From Echiichthys vipera (taxonomy: Eukaryota; Chordata; Actinopteri; Perciformes; Trachinidae), in NCBI GenBank assembly GCA_963691815.1, contig OY829655.1, forward strand, positions 7,872,829 through 7,936,828: DNA of 64,000 nt. The letters run 5' to 3'. The notes under the pieces were generated by a model. It was given only the letters and a program-made list of their open reading frames with translations. It had not been told where the DNA came from and made no database searches. Every line of letters starts with the position of its first letter. The stretch's first letter is position 1. Positions 13,001 to 22,947 of the stretch are shown one piece after another. The translations under genes and the position numbers were made by a program.

Positions 13001-16000
13001 ATAACGAGTGCCTTGTACATGAACACTCCAAATTTGAAACTGGCCACTGAGGACACAGCCTTGGGTCTCCTCTGACAAGTTCCATTCACAGTGCTTAAGT
13101 ATATCAATGAGTGAAATGAAAGATAGTATGAAGAGGAAGAGGAAATGGTCACTTTAAGGAGATGATTTCACCCATTACAGTGTTCCAAAGTTAACACTTG
13201 AAAACAAAATGTGAAAGTTGCAAGTGAGTTAGATAAATATATACTGTTAATATGTGTTATGAGGTAAGTCTGTGTTCTTTTTCTGTTACTGCAACAACTG
13301 GAGATTGATTTTGTATAATAAAATGGAAACATAAGGGTGAATATTTAATAGTGTGCTTTAATAACATACAGGCAGATCTTTGAGTCAGCCATTTCAAATG
13401 ACCTCCCGGAAAAACAACCCCATTGGTTGTTTGTACAAGCTTCTTATTACAACCCATATTTACGTTCAATGTGGTGAATGTAATTATTATGACAGGAGCA
13501 AAGCAGGAATTCAGGTAACGTAGTATAAACACTGATAAACAAACACAGGATGACTGTTTATGTCACATGTGAAACCAAAAGTAAAGTTGACTTATTTTAC
13601 GTAATGTAGCGCAACGTAACAAAGTTCATTGTAACATAACAATGCTCAACGTAACGTGACGTAGTAAAATGTAACATAGCGAAATGTAACATAGCGAAAC
13701 GTAGAGTAACGTAACCCAAACTACAATCTTTTCCTAGACTTCACCCAGGAGTTTTTTTGCATAAACCTAACCACACTGTAATCATTTCTCAACGTTAACC
13801 ACATGTAAAATTGTGACTGTTGTTGAATGTTTTGGTATGAAGATGAGTTGATCTGGTGCCTCCTGTAGGGGGCACTAATTTAGGGGACACTTATGTGGGT
13901 CCTGTTAGAGGATAGGAACTAAAAACCTTGCAAGGGTTCGAGAACTTGTTGAAATTGAGAAACCGTAGCGGAGTATCAAGAAAGATTGTTGGAAATTAAA
14001 GGAAATCAAACACTAATTTAAAATGCCCCTTTTAAACTCAAGGCAAACGGGTACTTATGACATATAAGGAGGGCCTTGAACTCTCATTTGCTGAGTGAAT
14101 GAGTTGATCATATTTTTCTAAGTATAGAAAGACTGTTGCCACAATTATACCTCCTCAAATTTGTAGGCAATCATAGCAAAAGCCTTGAAGATGGTGTCTG
14201 TTGGTCCAGTGATGGTGACAATCCTCTCCGGACAGTTGCCTTCTGAAATATTGATTCGTGCTCCGCTCTGGATAAAAACAACAGCAACATTCGATGGGGT
14301 CAGTAAGTTGATGTGAGACCTTCAAGTCTTTTGAAAAAAATTCACCACTAATGAACTGAAGAGACAATAAAATTAGAAAGCTACATGAATTTTTCTCATT
14401 CATTTCAAGTTAATTGGATTGTTGACAGTGTTTTGAGTAAATCACATTGTGATTTGCCTGGAAAAGGTGTACATAGATTAATTTATTTCAATGGTGCTTT
14501 TTTAAAACTAAAACTTACCTCTTCTCGCATTTTCTTTACTGTTTCCCCTTTCTATAAAAAAAAACAAACAGTAATTGAAACAAAGCTTGATAAATAATTC
14601 AAAGCATGGTTCTATTTTTTAAAAACATAAACAAACGTAAAATCATTCCAGGCTCTTTTTCGGCAAATACACTCACATATAAGCCAACAAGAAAAATTTT
14701 TTGTGTAACACCTATTAACGGAGATATCCGGGACAGACACTAACAGTCGCTAAAAGCTGAATGCAGCTCACACTGATTAGCGTGGGGCAGCACGGCATTA
14801 AAACGGCAGTAGCATGAGAAGATCCTTACACATTAATTGAACCACCAACAATTTAGTTAGTGAACCCGGAGTTTATTGAACTGGCCCCTGTACCAGCTCC
14901 TCTCATAGTGAAGTCCATTCAGGTCAATTACGAAAGTCAATCCAAAAGGAAGGAGCCCATTGATGCTTTGGTTAATGTGTAAGGACTCTAATCATGCTAC
15001 TGCAGAGGTTTGGTGTTATTTTGAGCAGTATTAGTGGTTAAAAAAGACATTTAATGCCTTCACCGTACTGCCCCGAGCTAATCAGCGTTAGCCGTATTAG
15101 GCAGTTGGCAACTGTTAGCGACTGTCCCAAATTTCGCCGTTAATAGTTGTTACACGAAAAAATTTGTCTCAATGGTTTATTTGATGAGTGAATTTGCAAA
15201 AAAAGACCCTGGCATGATTTTACGCCGGAATTTTACTTTAATGAAAAATAACATACCTTCCCAATTATGCTTCCAACTTCCTGCAATAAAAACAAAACAA
15301 AAAAAGGGATGATTCATTAAAGAAACCACTTTGTTGTTGTTATTCCTGGACAAGGTGCAGACAGTACAGGGGCATGCATAGGTTTCACAGCTGCATAACA
15401 TTGTTGAGGGCCACACTTTCCATATGCATGTAATCACTCTTCATGAGCTTGGTGTGGCACAGAGGGTAAAAGCGTCAACACTCCCTAACCCTTTCATAAG
15501 TGACTGCCAGAGTTATTGTTATTATAACGTTCAAGCTGCAGGCCAGCAGCTGCACACTACCAGGGTCCCTCCTCGAGCATCCATTTATATTTATTAAGCA
15601 CTATGAAATGTCACGCAGTAGAACTACTACCTCACATATTCTTTCAGGGATTTGTACTTTATTCTTTCTTTCTTTTTTCTTAAACTTTTACTCCACATGA
15701 CTGACACCAATACTACCTATGTTACTTGCTACAAAATATGAATTTCTGCATGTTCCTGCTCTGCTCTCCTCAATTTTTTTTCAACAATCTAATCAGCCAT
15801 GATTATTTTTATTCTATCATGGCAAGCAACTGTCCATTACTCACAATGAAATTCATGACATTTTTCACAGCATTTCAGACACCCCAATTGAAGGAAAAAA
15901 GATCTCTCAGTGAAATTAATCATGTTACACAGCATGAGTATAAATGGGAAATCAGACAGAATGCACTCATGCAATTTAACATATTTCACCATGTGTATTA

Positions 16001-19000
16001 TTCCTAGGCTACATCAGTTCATTACAAATGCATCTCCTAAAAGCCCAAAGCGCAATTCACTCTCACACATGTGTTTTAGAAGTGCACATATTTGCACTAT
16101 ATATAACATATGTCAGAAATTCAATTAACTAATAAAACTGATCCCCAAAATATCTATATTGGTCGTAGAAATTCTAAAATAATGTAACAATTTAAAAAAA
16201 ATAGAATTATGATAATAACAGTAGAAAAAATAGGTAAATAAATAACTAGAAATAAAGTATCCACCTCCAATAAAACAAGGGTGGAAAGAACTACTGTCAT
16301 ATTACACCCAAGAAAAAAGAATGTTCAGTTATTATAAAGGGGAACCAATGAAATTTGACTGGATATGGGGCAAACCTGTAAACAATATACAAAAAAATAG
16401 AGATACTTGTTGGATGATGGCATTAATAAACCTAACTCTGGCCTCTGTTTGGGATTCAGACAATAATGGCGGATCGCATCGAGGAAGCAGACGTCAGCAT
16501 CGACGCTGCTATTTCATCTGTGTTGTCCAATCTAGAGAATACTTTTTCTTTAAAAGAAGATCAGAGAACGGCTTTTGTCTGTGGGAATTATGTTTGCGCC
16601 CTTCTCCTGACCGGGTTTAGCATAAGCTTGATCTGCCAAATGGCTCTGCTGGTAGTGGCAACAGGTTGGTTTCGATGTGAGTGGTTGAAGTAGCACGTCA
16701 ATAAAGAGGACGGACAAGTGGTTTATCCAATCATATGCAAGGATTTTTGATAAGGCCCAGCCTTCTTAAACACCTATGGAGTGATCCCAGATGGATGAGT
16801 GGAGCTTGGCAGAGGCAAGGCGGAGCAAAATTAATGTGGTGAGAGTCAGGTTAGCTATTAATGACAAGTTGAGTAATTGCTGAACATGTATGTGGGATAG
16901 GGCAATGAAATGAGTCGATGTCTTTAATGATGAATGTGTTTACACATGTAAAAAAAAAAAAAAACTCAATAAAGATGTTATCATTTCCATGAATGCAGCA
17001 CAGCGTTATTCCAGCACTTACACAATGACGCATCACTCACATCTGCTAATTAGACCAACACCAAGACACAGTAAATCCAATCAGATGCACATTTTTATGG
17101 CTGAAGTTAAAGAGATAATCTGTAAGATTTTCATCTAGTTTCTTTTAAGTTACTATTAGGGGTGTGAGGAGAAATTGTCCCACGAGATTGTGCATTGCCT
17201 CGTCTCCTGACTTGAGGGTCTCGTCACATCCCTAGTTACTATCTATCTAAGTGAGTGAGTTAAAAAAATTGTAAATTGGTCATATGACCCACTAATGAAA
17301 GCACTTGCACTTGCCTCTTTGCCGATTATTCCAATCTGTGTGTCTGTGGCAACATTCCCTCCCTACATGCAAGTGCGCTGCATTAGTCAGTAGCTGGATC
17401 TCGTCACTGTCGGTTATGCTATGTGCACTTGTATTCTGAAATCGTGAATTTCCAGCTTCTGACAAGTAAAAGTGCAAAGAAAGGGAAGGATCCTTCTAAA
17501 TTTTGATTCCGGCTCACTCATATGTTATGGTAGAATCATGAATTATTACGTTTGTAGAACCATATTATGTGAATGACAGGACTGCACCCGATTGTGGTGG
17601 CTCACTGCTGTGCACTCCGCTGATGGCGACCATCCCGGGGCGGCAGATGCTGGATAGAGCTCAACGGCTGGCAGCCGCTCACAGGGAGTCATCAACAGTG
17701 TAGCACAAAAGCACGTGGAATCATAGATTAGTACATTTGTATAACCATAGTTTGTGGTGGGCAGTAGGGCAAAACAAGGTGAAACACAGGTGGTAAAAAA
17801 ACAGACCTGTGCATTACTTTTAAGTGTCCTCTGGAAACACTTTTGTTGTTTTGCTGTCTATTTGCAGTGCTTTTTCCTAATGTGTTGTGTTGGGGTCTTT
17901 GCAGTGTGTTTTTTAAATGCTGCACATGTGTTGTCAAATTGATGAAGATATTTTCTTAATTTGCTTGTGCTTTGTCTATTTGCTGTGAGCTCTCAGGGCC
18001 TGCCTGCAGTTGCATCTTAGTATGGCTCCTGGAAACAACTATCTCAGTTCTTACGGATTACAACTTTAAGTTTAACCACTTTGAGAAACTCACACCCAAA
18101 TCTGAGAAGACAACATGAAAACTAAAGAATCAACACATTCCTGACAGTCCAGAGGAGGGACATCCAGGACAGCATGTCTACAGGTAGGAGATGCCCACCT
18201 GTTGACCTGGTGCAGACAAAAACAACTCGGTACTTAATGCTCTGAAGACAGTGAATATGGTTGTGGTTACACTGTGGTCACCCTGTGTGTCTCCCGAATC
18301 GACACTGTGAAGTTGTTCTGCTTCCTGGGCTCATTCCTCTCACAGGACCTCAAGTGGGAGCTGGAGCTGAATATCAGCCCCCTAATCAGAAAGTCTCAGC
18401 AGAGGATGTACTTCTTTCGGCAGCTGAAAAAGTTCAACCTGGCAATCTTTGAATCCAGCCACGTCTTGTACACTGCTTCCACTGCCAAAGCCAAAACCTC
18501 ATGTCACTAAACAGTTTCTTCCTGACAGTACAATGGACCTCTGCAACATACTGCACACACTGTACAGATTTATATTGTATTCTATTTGACATATTTGTAA
18601 AATAGTTTACATAGTTGTTGATCTTGAATATGAATACTATAGTGTATATTAAATGTGTTTTCAATATATATTTTGCAGAACATTTTTTCCTTTTAATGTT
18701 TTTATTGTTCTCACCGAAACCAGGCAAATTCCCTGTATGTGAAAACCAGGCAATAAAACCCATTCTGATTCTGATACACACTCAATTTTCAGGGACACGT
18801 GGTCACCTCAAAGTCTATTAGATGTCTTGCACTACCACAAACACTGTGGAGGAGTGGTGTCCTAAGCACTACTAGCATGGGGTAACCATGCTGACAGTGT
18901 TCTCCAGCCCAACCAAATTACTACTCGGTTTGGGGAAAGACCCTGTTGTGGGCAAAAAGAGCCAGCAGGGGTTGTGCTGCAAAAGTCCTCCCCCCATATG

Positions 19001-21737
19001 CCATAGTCTGGCTGGCTCTGGGGCCTGACTGTGCTGCAGGGTTACTCAAACTTCACTGGATTATTGGTTTATGTAGCATGAGCAGCCATGCAGTAGACAA
19101 ATTATTGGGGTGCAGACTGCTTGGCACAAAAAACAAGGGGAACATTTTGGCTCTGGTTTTTGTAGCGCCAACAACAACATGGCCAGCTCGGTGATGTGTA
19201 GTGTGGGTTTTCCAATTACTTAGCAGCCATCAGACCTCTCTGAAGACTTAGGCATTAAAACCTTCATTCTATTTCACTCATAGACATCGCCCTTTAACAA
19301 ACTCTGCAGACAAGAGAAGCCAGTTGCTTGCAGCTATTAGTTATCTCAAAATTGTTGACCACAGCTTTAGCACCTTACCGCAGTAGGGGCAGGAAAGCAA
19401 CGGCCATGTTAATTAGACGGAGGGATGTTAACCAGCAGGCCAACACGCACACACACCAACTTTGACCTCCTCCTAAAGAGTGGAAGTGAAGGAGGGAGGA
19501 GGGAGAGCCCGCTACACATAAAAAAAGATGTTGGTGCCCACTTAGACTGTGCCCTGTGAACCTGAACACACTAAGGGTAGCAAAGAACACACTGAGTAGA
19601 GTCAGTAGCAGCCTGTTACTCTTTTGGAGTATTGGAGTTTCTACTTGTCAGGGCTAATCAATCATCCTGATTACAGAGCCACAGCCTGTACAATAATACA
19701 ATATACTGTAGTGAGGTCAGGCGAGTACAAAGAGCCGGACAATGGCAATGCAAGACAAAAGACAGCTGCCGCACAGCCAGCAAGATGTATACAGAGAAAT
19801 TACAAGATCGGTGAGTGCCAGCGCTGTAGTCCAACCTCTGTATCAATTCTGTTATACTATATAAGAAGCAAACTACAGGGGGATCAGCAGAGCTAAAATC
19901 AACACTAAAGGTGTTCTATTCCCAGGTGAATGTCACAAGCTGCACACAACCCACTGCCATGGTGAGGCAGGGCAGGAGGGGCACCATCACATAAATGCCT
20001 AATTTTCCATGTTGATCTTTTAGGATGGAAGTGGGAATAGTGAAGATGTATGAAAGTAGGGTTTTGGGAAGACTAATATGAATATGGCTGTGTCGCTTAA
20101 ACCAATTTGCTGGACTGTTGTAGAAGAAAAGCAGAGCTATTGTTGAATAATCATTTTAAGACCAGCTTGAGTGCAGCTGAGCTTAATCTACAGATGTGCC
20201 ATAAAAAAAAGCACTTCAGTGATTACAACAGATTTATTACAATAGATTTAAAAAGGAACAGTCAGCAGAGGAGGTTCTTAGTCTTTAATACGGGTCAAAA
20301 TTTCAAAAATGTCTGGATCCATATTATTCCCCAAATCCCTGAATGGTAAATGAAAATATATTTAAAGCTCCATGCGGTCAGCTTGTAACATAAGCTCTCT
20401 GTTAAAAATCAGTTGATCCGAGTGTAAACGGAGATAACAGCTGATGACATCACCCGGGTTATTAACTTTGACAAAGATCCTCCAGAGCCACAGAAGACAT
20501 TATGGCACTCTCTGTTCAACATAGGGTTGAAAGTAGTGATGTCCAAATGAAGCTTCAAGAAGCATTAGTTGTATTTGTTGACCCCTCTAGAAGGAGCTCT
20601 TGGTTTAAAGAAAAGGGATCAATGAATTGCAATTCAGTGTGCTTTCACTCTTTTGTTGAACAGAGAGCTTCATCTAGTGGAAAAAAGCAAATGCTTCATA
20701 AAGCTTCATTTGGACAGCACTATCACAAGGTCATAACTAAAAGCTACAATCTCAAAAATCTCCACGTTGTTCTCTTTGGTCGCCATAAGCGCTAATAGCA
20801 GGTGTGTTTTTGGATCTCACTTTCACCTGTTTTTTAAGTTTCTGTGGCCATTGTAACTGTTTTAGCTAGTAGAGACTAGAAAAAGCTGCTATACACACAA
20901 ATGAGTTGAAAAGTGACTCTGTGTAGGTTCCGCCTATCCTCTCTGGGGGACCAAACATTGCTGCGGTATGGAAAACGCTACAGTAACTGTGCACTGCTAA
21001 TGATTTTTCCCAAGAATGTTGTCATAGACACCCAGTTCATAACACTGCAAATGTAAGGGCTTTTATCCATCCATATCCCTATTGTGTTACCTCATTTGGC
21101 AACAGACTTTTACCATCTTGTACAAAACCAGGGCTGAACAAAGCAAGACTTGTCCTGTCTGACCCGAGCCATCCCTTAGCACCTGAATTTAAACTGCTTC
21201 CATCAAGATGCAGATTTAATGTGCCCAGATGCAGGACTGACAGATTTAGAAAATCCTGGGTTCCAGTGGCTGTTGGCCTGCTTAACAATTGATAGCACTG
21301 TGGTCACTTTAACTCTGTGTTTCCATCCAGTGTAGCACTGTTGCACTTTGTTGTTTGTTGATTGATGATTGTTAATTGTTGTCCCATGTCACTTGTGTCG
21401 TTGTGTATTCCATCTCTTTTAATTATTAGCTCTTTGTCATCGTGTGTGTCATTATTGTGAATCTTACTGTTGTTTCTGCTGCTGACTGTACTGCAAATTG
21501 CCCTCTGGGGACAATAAAGATCTCTTGACATGACTTTTACCACAGCAAGTATAAAAGTATTTGTATCTGCTTACTTTTCCATGCATGAGGAGGCGGATGG
21601 TAAGGGTGACATTGAGGCCGCCCTCTGACTGGACTTTGGTGGGCTCCATACTGAGGGGAAGTGAGACCAAAGCTGTCCAGGAATGGGATGTCCTCAGAAG
21701 GAAAAGGGGTAGGGTGGTATTCCAGCCAGCCAGTCAC
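839..21737 (-). CDS. pcbp3: pcbp3-like poly(rC)-binding protein gene, 11 coding exons, last exon missing
   Basis: This gene encodes a three-KH-domain RNA-binding protein of the PCBP/hnRNP E family, which binds C-rich single-stranded RNA or DNA and acts in splicing, mRNA stability and translation. Eleven exons with GT/AG boundaries join in frame into about 308 codons. KH1 carries IIGKKGETVKK, KH2 carries LIGKGGSKIKEMR and KH3 carries IIGRQGTKINEIR, so all three GXXG loops are intact. Linker sequences (SPPKGATIPYRPKPAS, AYTIQGQYAIPHPD) and the KH3 segment NAMEGSSERQITITGTPAN fit PCBP3 better than my memory of PCBP1, 2 or 4. Length fits the family once about ten C-terminal residues are added. 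The final exon (after INAR) is not present between 1 and 838 and should lie outside the window. Promoter and upstream noncoding exons are not located. The paralogue assignment is from memory, not from a search. Confidence 0.88.
1189..1241 (-). CDS. pcbp3: pcbp3 exon: linker before KH3 and KH3 first strand
   Basis: A 53-nt exon encodes (G)LDASPPASTHELTIPND, flanked by AATTCAG and GTGAGT. It finishes the variable linker and begins KH3 with the conserved HELTIPND. The first glycine codon is split with the preceding exon. Confidence 0.87.
1270..1400. repeat. dispersed fish repeat, copy 1
   Basis: The run from ATATTTCGGAAATACACATA through GATGAGTAGATTGATAACAC and CTCATGTCTGCACGTTAATA aligns with 8245-8400 in this window. 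Both match a fish repeat I remember, with a consensus like gatgagaagatcgatacc. I cannot assign a superfamily. Confidence 0.5.
1430..4069. mobile_element. fold-back element with ~215-bp inverted arms, split by a hAT
   Basis: The left arm (1430-1468 then 2789-2966) is the reverse complement of the right arm (3858-4069), with moderate divergence. Shared blocks include CATTGAATTTCTAGCA, ATATTTATGCATTGAA and TACCAAACTCAGATG-like segments. The arms contain repeated motifs like AACATTGAATTT. Removing the 1320-bp hAT insert leaves about 1.3 kb. The interior (2967-3857) has no recognisable transposase, so the element is non-autonomous. Superfamily and target duplication were not resolved. Confidence 0.65.
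1469..2788. mobile_element. non-autonomous hAT element, 1320 bp, 8-bp duplication ATATTTAT
   Basis: The ends are TAGGGGTGAAACGG on the left and, reverse-complemented, TAGAGGTGGAATGA on the right. An identical 8-bp duplication ATATTTAT flanks it at 1461-1468 and 2789-2796, typical of hAT. Subterminal GTCACGGTTCGGT is echoed inverted near the right end. There is no intact transposase; a short minus-strand open frame at 1468-1797 is not recognisable. It sits inside the arm of the fold-back element. Confidence 0.8.
4070..4569. other. intron, nothing recognised
   Basis: This is intronic sequence of pcbp3 with A-rich runs near 4400-4450. I see no exon or element ends. Confidence 0.5.
4570..4645 (-). 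CDS. pcbp3: pcbp3 exon: KH2-KH3 linker with tandem CAGCAG acceptor
   Basis: A 76-nt exon encodes LTKLHQLAMQQ then TPFTPLGQTTPAFP, the conserved PCBP linker. The donor is CCCTG followed by GTACGT. The acceptor is a tandem CAGCAG, so use of the first AG would extend the exon to 4648 and insert one glutamine (PDQLTKL). Confidence 0.88.
4646..5696. other. intron, nothing recognised
   Basis: This is pcbp3 intron between the LTKLHQLAMQQ and AYTIQGQYAIPHPD exons. Two A-runs lie near 5280-5300. No further feature can be supported. Confidence 0.5.
5697..5738 (-). CDS. pcbp3: pcbp3 exon: AYTIQGQYAIPHPD linker
   Basis: A 42-nt exon gives exactly 14 codons, AYTIQGQYAIPHPD. It is flanked by a TTTCCAG acceptor and a GTGAGT donor, both introns in phase 0. 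The peptide is a hallmark of PCBP2/PCBP3-type linkers. Confidence 0.9.
6641..7287. mobile_element. TTAA-type MITE, 647 bp
   Basis: The ends are AGGGGACCTATTATGCTC and, reverse-complemented on the right, AGGGGATCTATTATACTT. TTAA flanks both sides (6637-6640 and 7288-7291). TTAA duplications occur in piggyBac and Kolobok elements. No transposase is visible. It contains the AT microsatellite at 7189-7254. Confidence 0.6.
7189..7254. repeat. (AT)n microsatellite
   Basis: Alternating AT/TA with a few interruptions (ACAG, CCTG, CGTAC). It produces a spurious tyrosine/isoleucine open frame. Confidence 0.9.
8124..8198 (-). CDS. pcbp3: pcbp3 exon: SPPKGATIPYRPKP linker
   Basis: A 75-nt exon gives 25 codons from SPPKGATIPYRPKPAS to VIFSGGQ. 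It is flanked by a CTCTTAG acceptor and a GTAAGA donor. It is the proline-rich linker just after KH2, in phase 0 on both sides. Confidence 0.9.
8245..8400. repeat. dispersed fish repeat, copy 2
   Basis: The run CATTTTGGGAAATATGCTTA through TAAGAAGATCAATACCGCAC and TGTTTAGCATAAAACTC aligns with 1270-1400. It lies in the intron just upstream of the SPPKG exon. Confidence 0.5.
8401..9809. other. intron, nothing recognised
   Basis: AT-rich intron of pcbp3. Short open frames here have no family motifs. Confidence 0.5.
9810..10450. mobile_element. fold-back TTAA MITE, copy A (641 bp)
   Basis: The left end AGTGTAATTCCGGCATAAAA is matched inverted at the right end (AGTGTAATTCTGGCATAAAA), with TTAA on both flanks (9806-9809, 10451-10454). 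The inverted arms extend about 250 bp each (to about 10065 and from about 10190), including GCATTAAAACAGCTTTT and AACACCAAACCTCTACAGTA in both. The short open frames inside are by-products. It lies in the pcbp3 intron between exons 8124-8198 and 11102-11230. Confidence 0.72.
11102..11230 (-). CDS. pcbp3: pcbp3 exon: KH2 second half
   Basis: A 129-nt exon gives 43 codons, STGAQVQVAGDMLPNSTERA through KQICVVMLE. It is the C-terminal part of KH2, flanked by CTCCAG and GTATGT, phase 0. Confidence 0.92.
11231..11499. other. intron, nothing recognised
   Basis: This pcbp3 intron segment directly upstream of the second KH2 exon holds no feature I can support. Confidence 0.45.
11500..11640. repeat. 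dispersed fish repeat (GTTAGCATGCTGACATTAGC type)
   Basis: The segment GTTAGCATGCTGACATTAGC followed by TTTTAGCTCAAAGCACAGCT and CTTAAGTACAGCC matches a repeat I recognise from many fish introns. It appears as a fragment without clear ends. Confidence 0.5.
11641..12644. other. intron, nothing recognised
   Basis: pcbp3 intron between the two KH2 exons. There is a poly-A run near 12105. No other structure is supported. Confidence 0.5.
12645..12776 (-). CDS. pcbp3: pcbp3 exon: KH1-KH2 linker and KH2 GXXG loop
   Basis: A 132-nt exon gives 44 codons, DIINSMSNSPATSKPPVTLR through LIGKGGSKIKEMRE. It carries the KH2 loop GKGG. It is flanked by TTTCCAG and GTATGA, phase 0. Confidence 0.92.
13585..13720. 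repeat. degenerate short tandem repeat around AACGTAACATAGCG
   Basis: Variants such as AATGTAGCGCAACGTAAC, AACATAGCGAAATGTAAC and AACATAGCGAAACGTAG follow each other with a period near 14-17 bp. The repeat is imperfect and lies in the KH1-KH2 intron. Confidence 0.6.
13721..14150. other. intron, nothing recognised
   Basis: pcbp3 intron between the tandem repeat and the third KH1 exon. No feature can be supported. Confidence 0.45.
14151..14267 (-). CDS. pcbp3: pcbp3 exon: KH1 C-terminal part
   Basis: A 117-nt exon gives 39 codons, SGARINISEGNCPERIVTIT through AMIAYKFEE. It completes KH1, flanked by TATCCAG and GTATAA, phase 0. Confidence 0.92.
14519..14551 (-). CDS. pcbp3: pcbp3 micro-exon (33 nt): KGETVKKMREE
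   Basis: A 33-nt exon encodes KGETVKKMREE between a TTTATAG acceptor and a GTAAGT donor. It supplies the second half of the KH1 GXXG loop and the following helix. Its upstream intron is nearly filled by the fold-back element at 14623-15237. Confidence 0.92.
14623..15237. mobile_element. fold-back TTAA MITE, copy B (~615 bp)
   Basis: It is related to copy A over most of its length, sharing CTATTAACGGAGAT, CACTGATTAGC and TGCAGAGGTTTGGTGTTATT-like blocks. The right arm ends AATTTTACT followed by TTAA (15238-15241). The left arm repeats GTAAAATCATTCCAGG inverted, with a TTAA at 14619-14622; the outermost left bases are diverged, so that boundary is approximate. It fills most of the 705-nt intron between the 24-nt and 33-nt micro-exons. 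Confidence 0.68.
15257..15280 (-). CDS. pcbp3: pcbp3 micro-exon (24 nt): EVGSIIGK
   Basis: A 24-nt exon encodes EVGSIIGK between an ATTGCAG acceptor and a GTATGT donor, phase 0. It contributes the first residues of the KH1 GXXG loop. The same micro-exon arrangement is, from memory, conserved in vertebrate PCBP genes. Confidence 0.92.
15281..18089. other. intron, nothing firm
   Basis: AT-rich pcbp3 intron. A poly-A run lies near 16953. One short stretch at 17315-17335 reads IGIIGKE on the minus strand and is discussed separately. Other open frames look like chance. Confidence 0.5.
18090..18776 (+). mobile_element. 3' end of a Rex/L2-like LINE
   Basis: A broken coding stretch reads VKLFCFLGSFLSQDLKWELE then RKSQQRMYFFRQLKKFNL, matching the end of Rex/L2-type reverse transcriptases. 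It is followed by a 3' UTR ending AATAAAACCCATTCTGATTC with a short CTGAT repeat, the tail style of this group. It is 5'-truncated and lacks catalytic motifs. Confidence 0.75.
18777..20533. other. intron, nothing recognised
   Basis: pcbp3 intron without an element end or exon that I can support. Confidence 0.45.
20534..20722. mobile_element. hAT-like MITE, 189 bp
   Basis: The ends are TAGTGATGTCCAAATGAAGC and, reverse-complemented on the right, TAGTGCTGTCCAAATGAAGC. Length and end sequence resemble the element at 46123-46312. The flanking 8 bp do not match well, so the duplication has decayed. Confidence 0.62.
21290..21534 (+). mobile_element. LINE 3' tail fragment (Rex/L2-like)
   Basis: The stretch ends CTGCAAATTGCCCTCTGGGG then ACAATAAAGATCTCTTGA, the usual 3' terminus of fish Rex/L2-like LINEs. 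No coding part remains. It stops about 40 bp from the donor site of the first coding exon of pcbp3. Confidence 0.55.
21575..21737 (-). CDS. pcbp3: pcbp3 first coding exon with 5' UTR
   Basis: The exon begins after a TTTGACAG acceptor, has 88 nt of 5' UTR, and starts translation at 21649. It encodes 25 residues, MEPTKVQSEGG then LNVTLTIRLLMHGK, and ends at a GTAAGC donor. The start was chosen because it gives the short variable N-terminus before the conserved EGGLNVTLTIRLLMHGK. An acceptor at its 5' side means at least one noncoding exon lies upstream (higher coordinates). Confidence 0.88.
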
Positions 21738-22865
21738 CTGTCAAACACAACACCACACAAAAACACATCATATATAATATGATATATCCTGTATGTTCAC
21801 ATATTTAGAGAAAAGGAAGATAACAATCATTGTGCCGTGTGTTGTCATGTTGCATAACTACAGCTGTTTTGTGTATAGCAACACATAGGACAATATACTT
21901 TTGTGTGCTTGTCTCTAGCAATGTATTATCGTATCATCGCATTTGGTCAATATGATGCAGAAACATCTCACTTTGGTGATAAGATTAAAGAGATAATATA
22001 CCCATTTTAATCCTTTTCTGTGCCATGGCAATATTGGCCCTGTGTTCAGATGAGCAGAACGGAGCACCGCAGATTTGCATGGTCAACGACAAACATGTCT
22101 CACTGGAGAAATTATGTTTTCATATTATCTAAGGTTTTTATACCAAACACATTCAATTAAATTATAATTACCGTAGCGATTATTTTGATTATTTATTTTT
22201 TAACCTAGTAACCCTCACTCCCTAAAAAGACGGATCAATCAGAGACGGCTCCCATAAATAGCTGCAACCGATAATTTACCCAAAAATGTCGGCTAAAAAT
22301 AAAACTGTAGTGGGAATTCTGCAAATACATTGAATTCTACAATTCATTAGAAAGTTTGCGTAACACACCGCATATGAAAATACATTTAATAATATCATAG
22401 AGATGGATTGCTGTTATAGATATATTCACAATACGAGCAGTTTGTATCCGCCATCCAATGGCCAATAATGCAGTTCTTGAAGAAATCTCCAAATATCAAA
22501 AGGTTGTGATATCAAATCCCAGCAGATTATTGATGCTTCTATGGGTGTCTCAATGGAGTATTTTGGAGGGATTTCTTACATTTTTATCAATCAAGTGGTA
22601 TCAAGTGGTAAAGAAAAAAAGTTGAATTTAGCCTCAAGGCTGTGTAGCGAATTTCCAAACACATCATGTACATCAATCACCTCCTATACACCTTTTTAAC
22701 AAATTAATTATTTAGGATTTATGGCTAAAACAAACCTCACACAGTGCTCTTCCGATTACCAGCTTTCAGATGATGTACACCACTTTTTCTGTGGTAACTA
22801 CTGTTGATCTGCTATCTCCCTCTGAACACCCCTGTCCCCGCCTCTCTCTCTCTTTTAAAAAAGGG
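21738..22865. other. presumed pcbp3 upstream intron, nothing recognised
   Basis: AT-rich sequence with no exon or element ends that I can support. Confidence 0.45.
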
Positions 22866-22924
<59 letters not shown>

Positions 22925-22947
22925 GGTGTGGTGGGGGGGGGGGGGGT
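22866..22947. repeat. (TG)n then G-run
   Basis: TG dinucleotide repeat to about 22923 followed by GGTGTGGTGGGG and a run of G. Confidence 0.95.

Noticed and set aside
21464..21670. Longer N-terminus MVSLPLSMEPTKV
   Set aside because: The upstream codon is TTG, not ATG; the ATG at 21649 gives the expected PCBP N-terminus.
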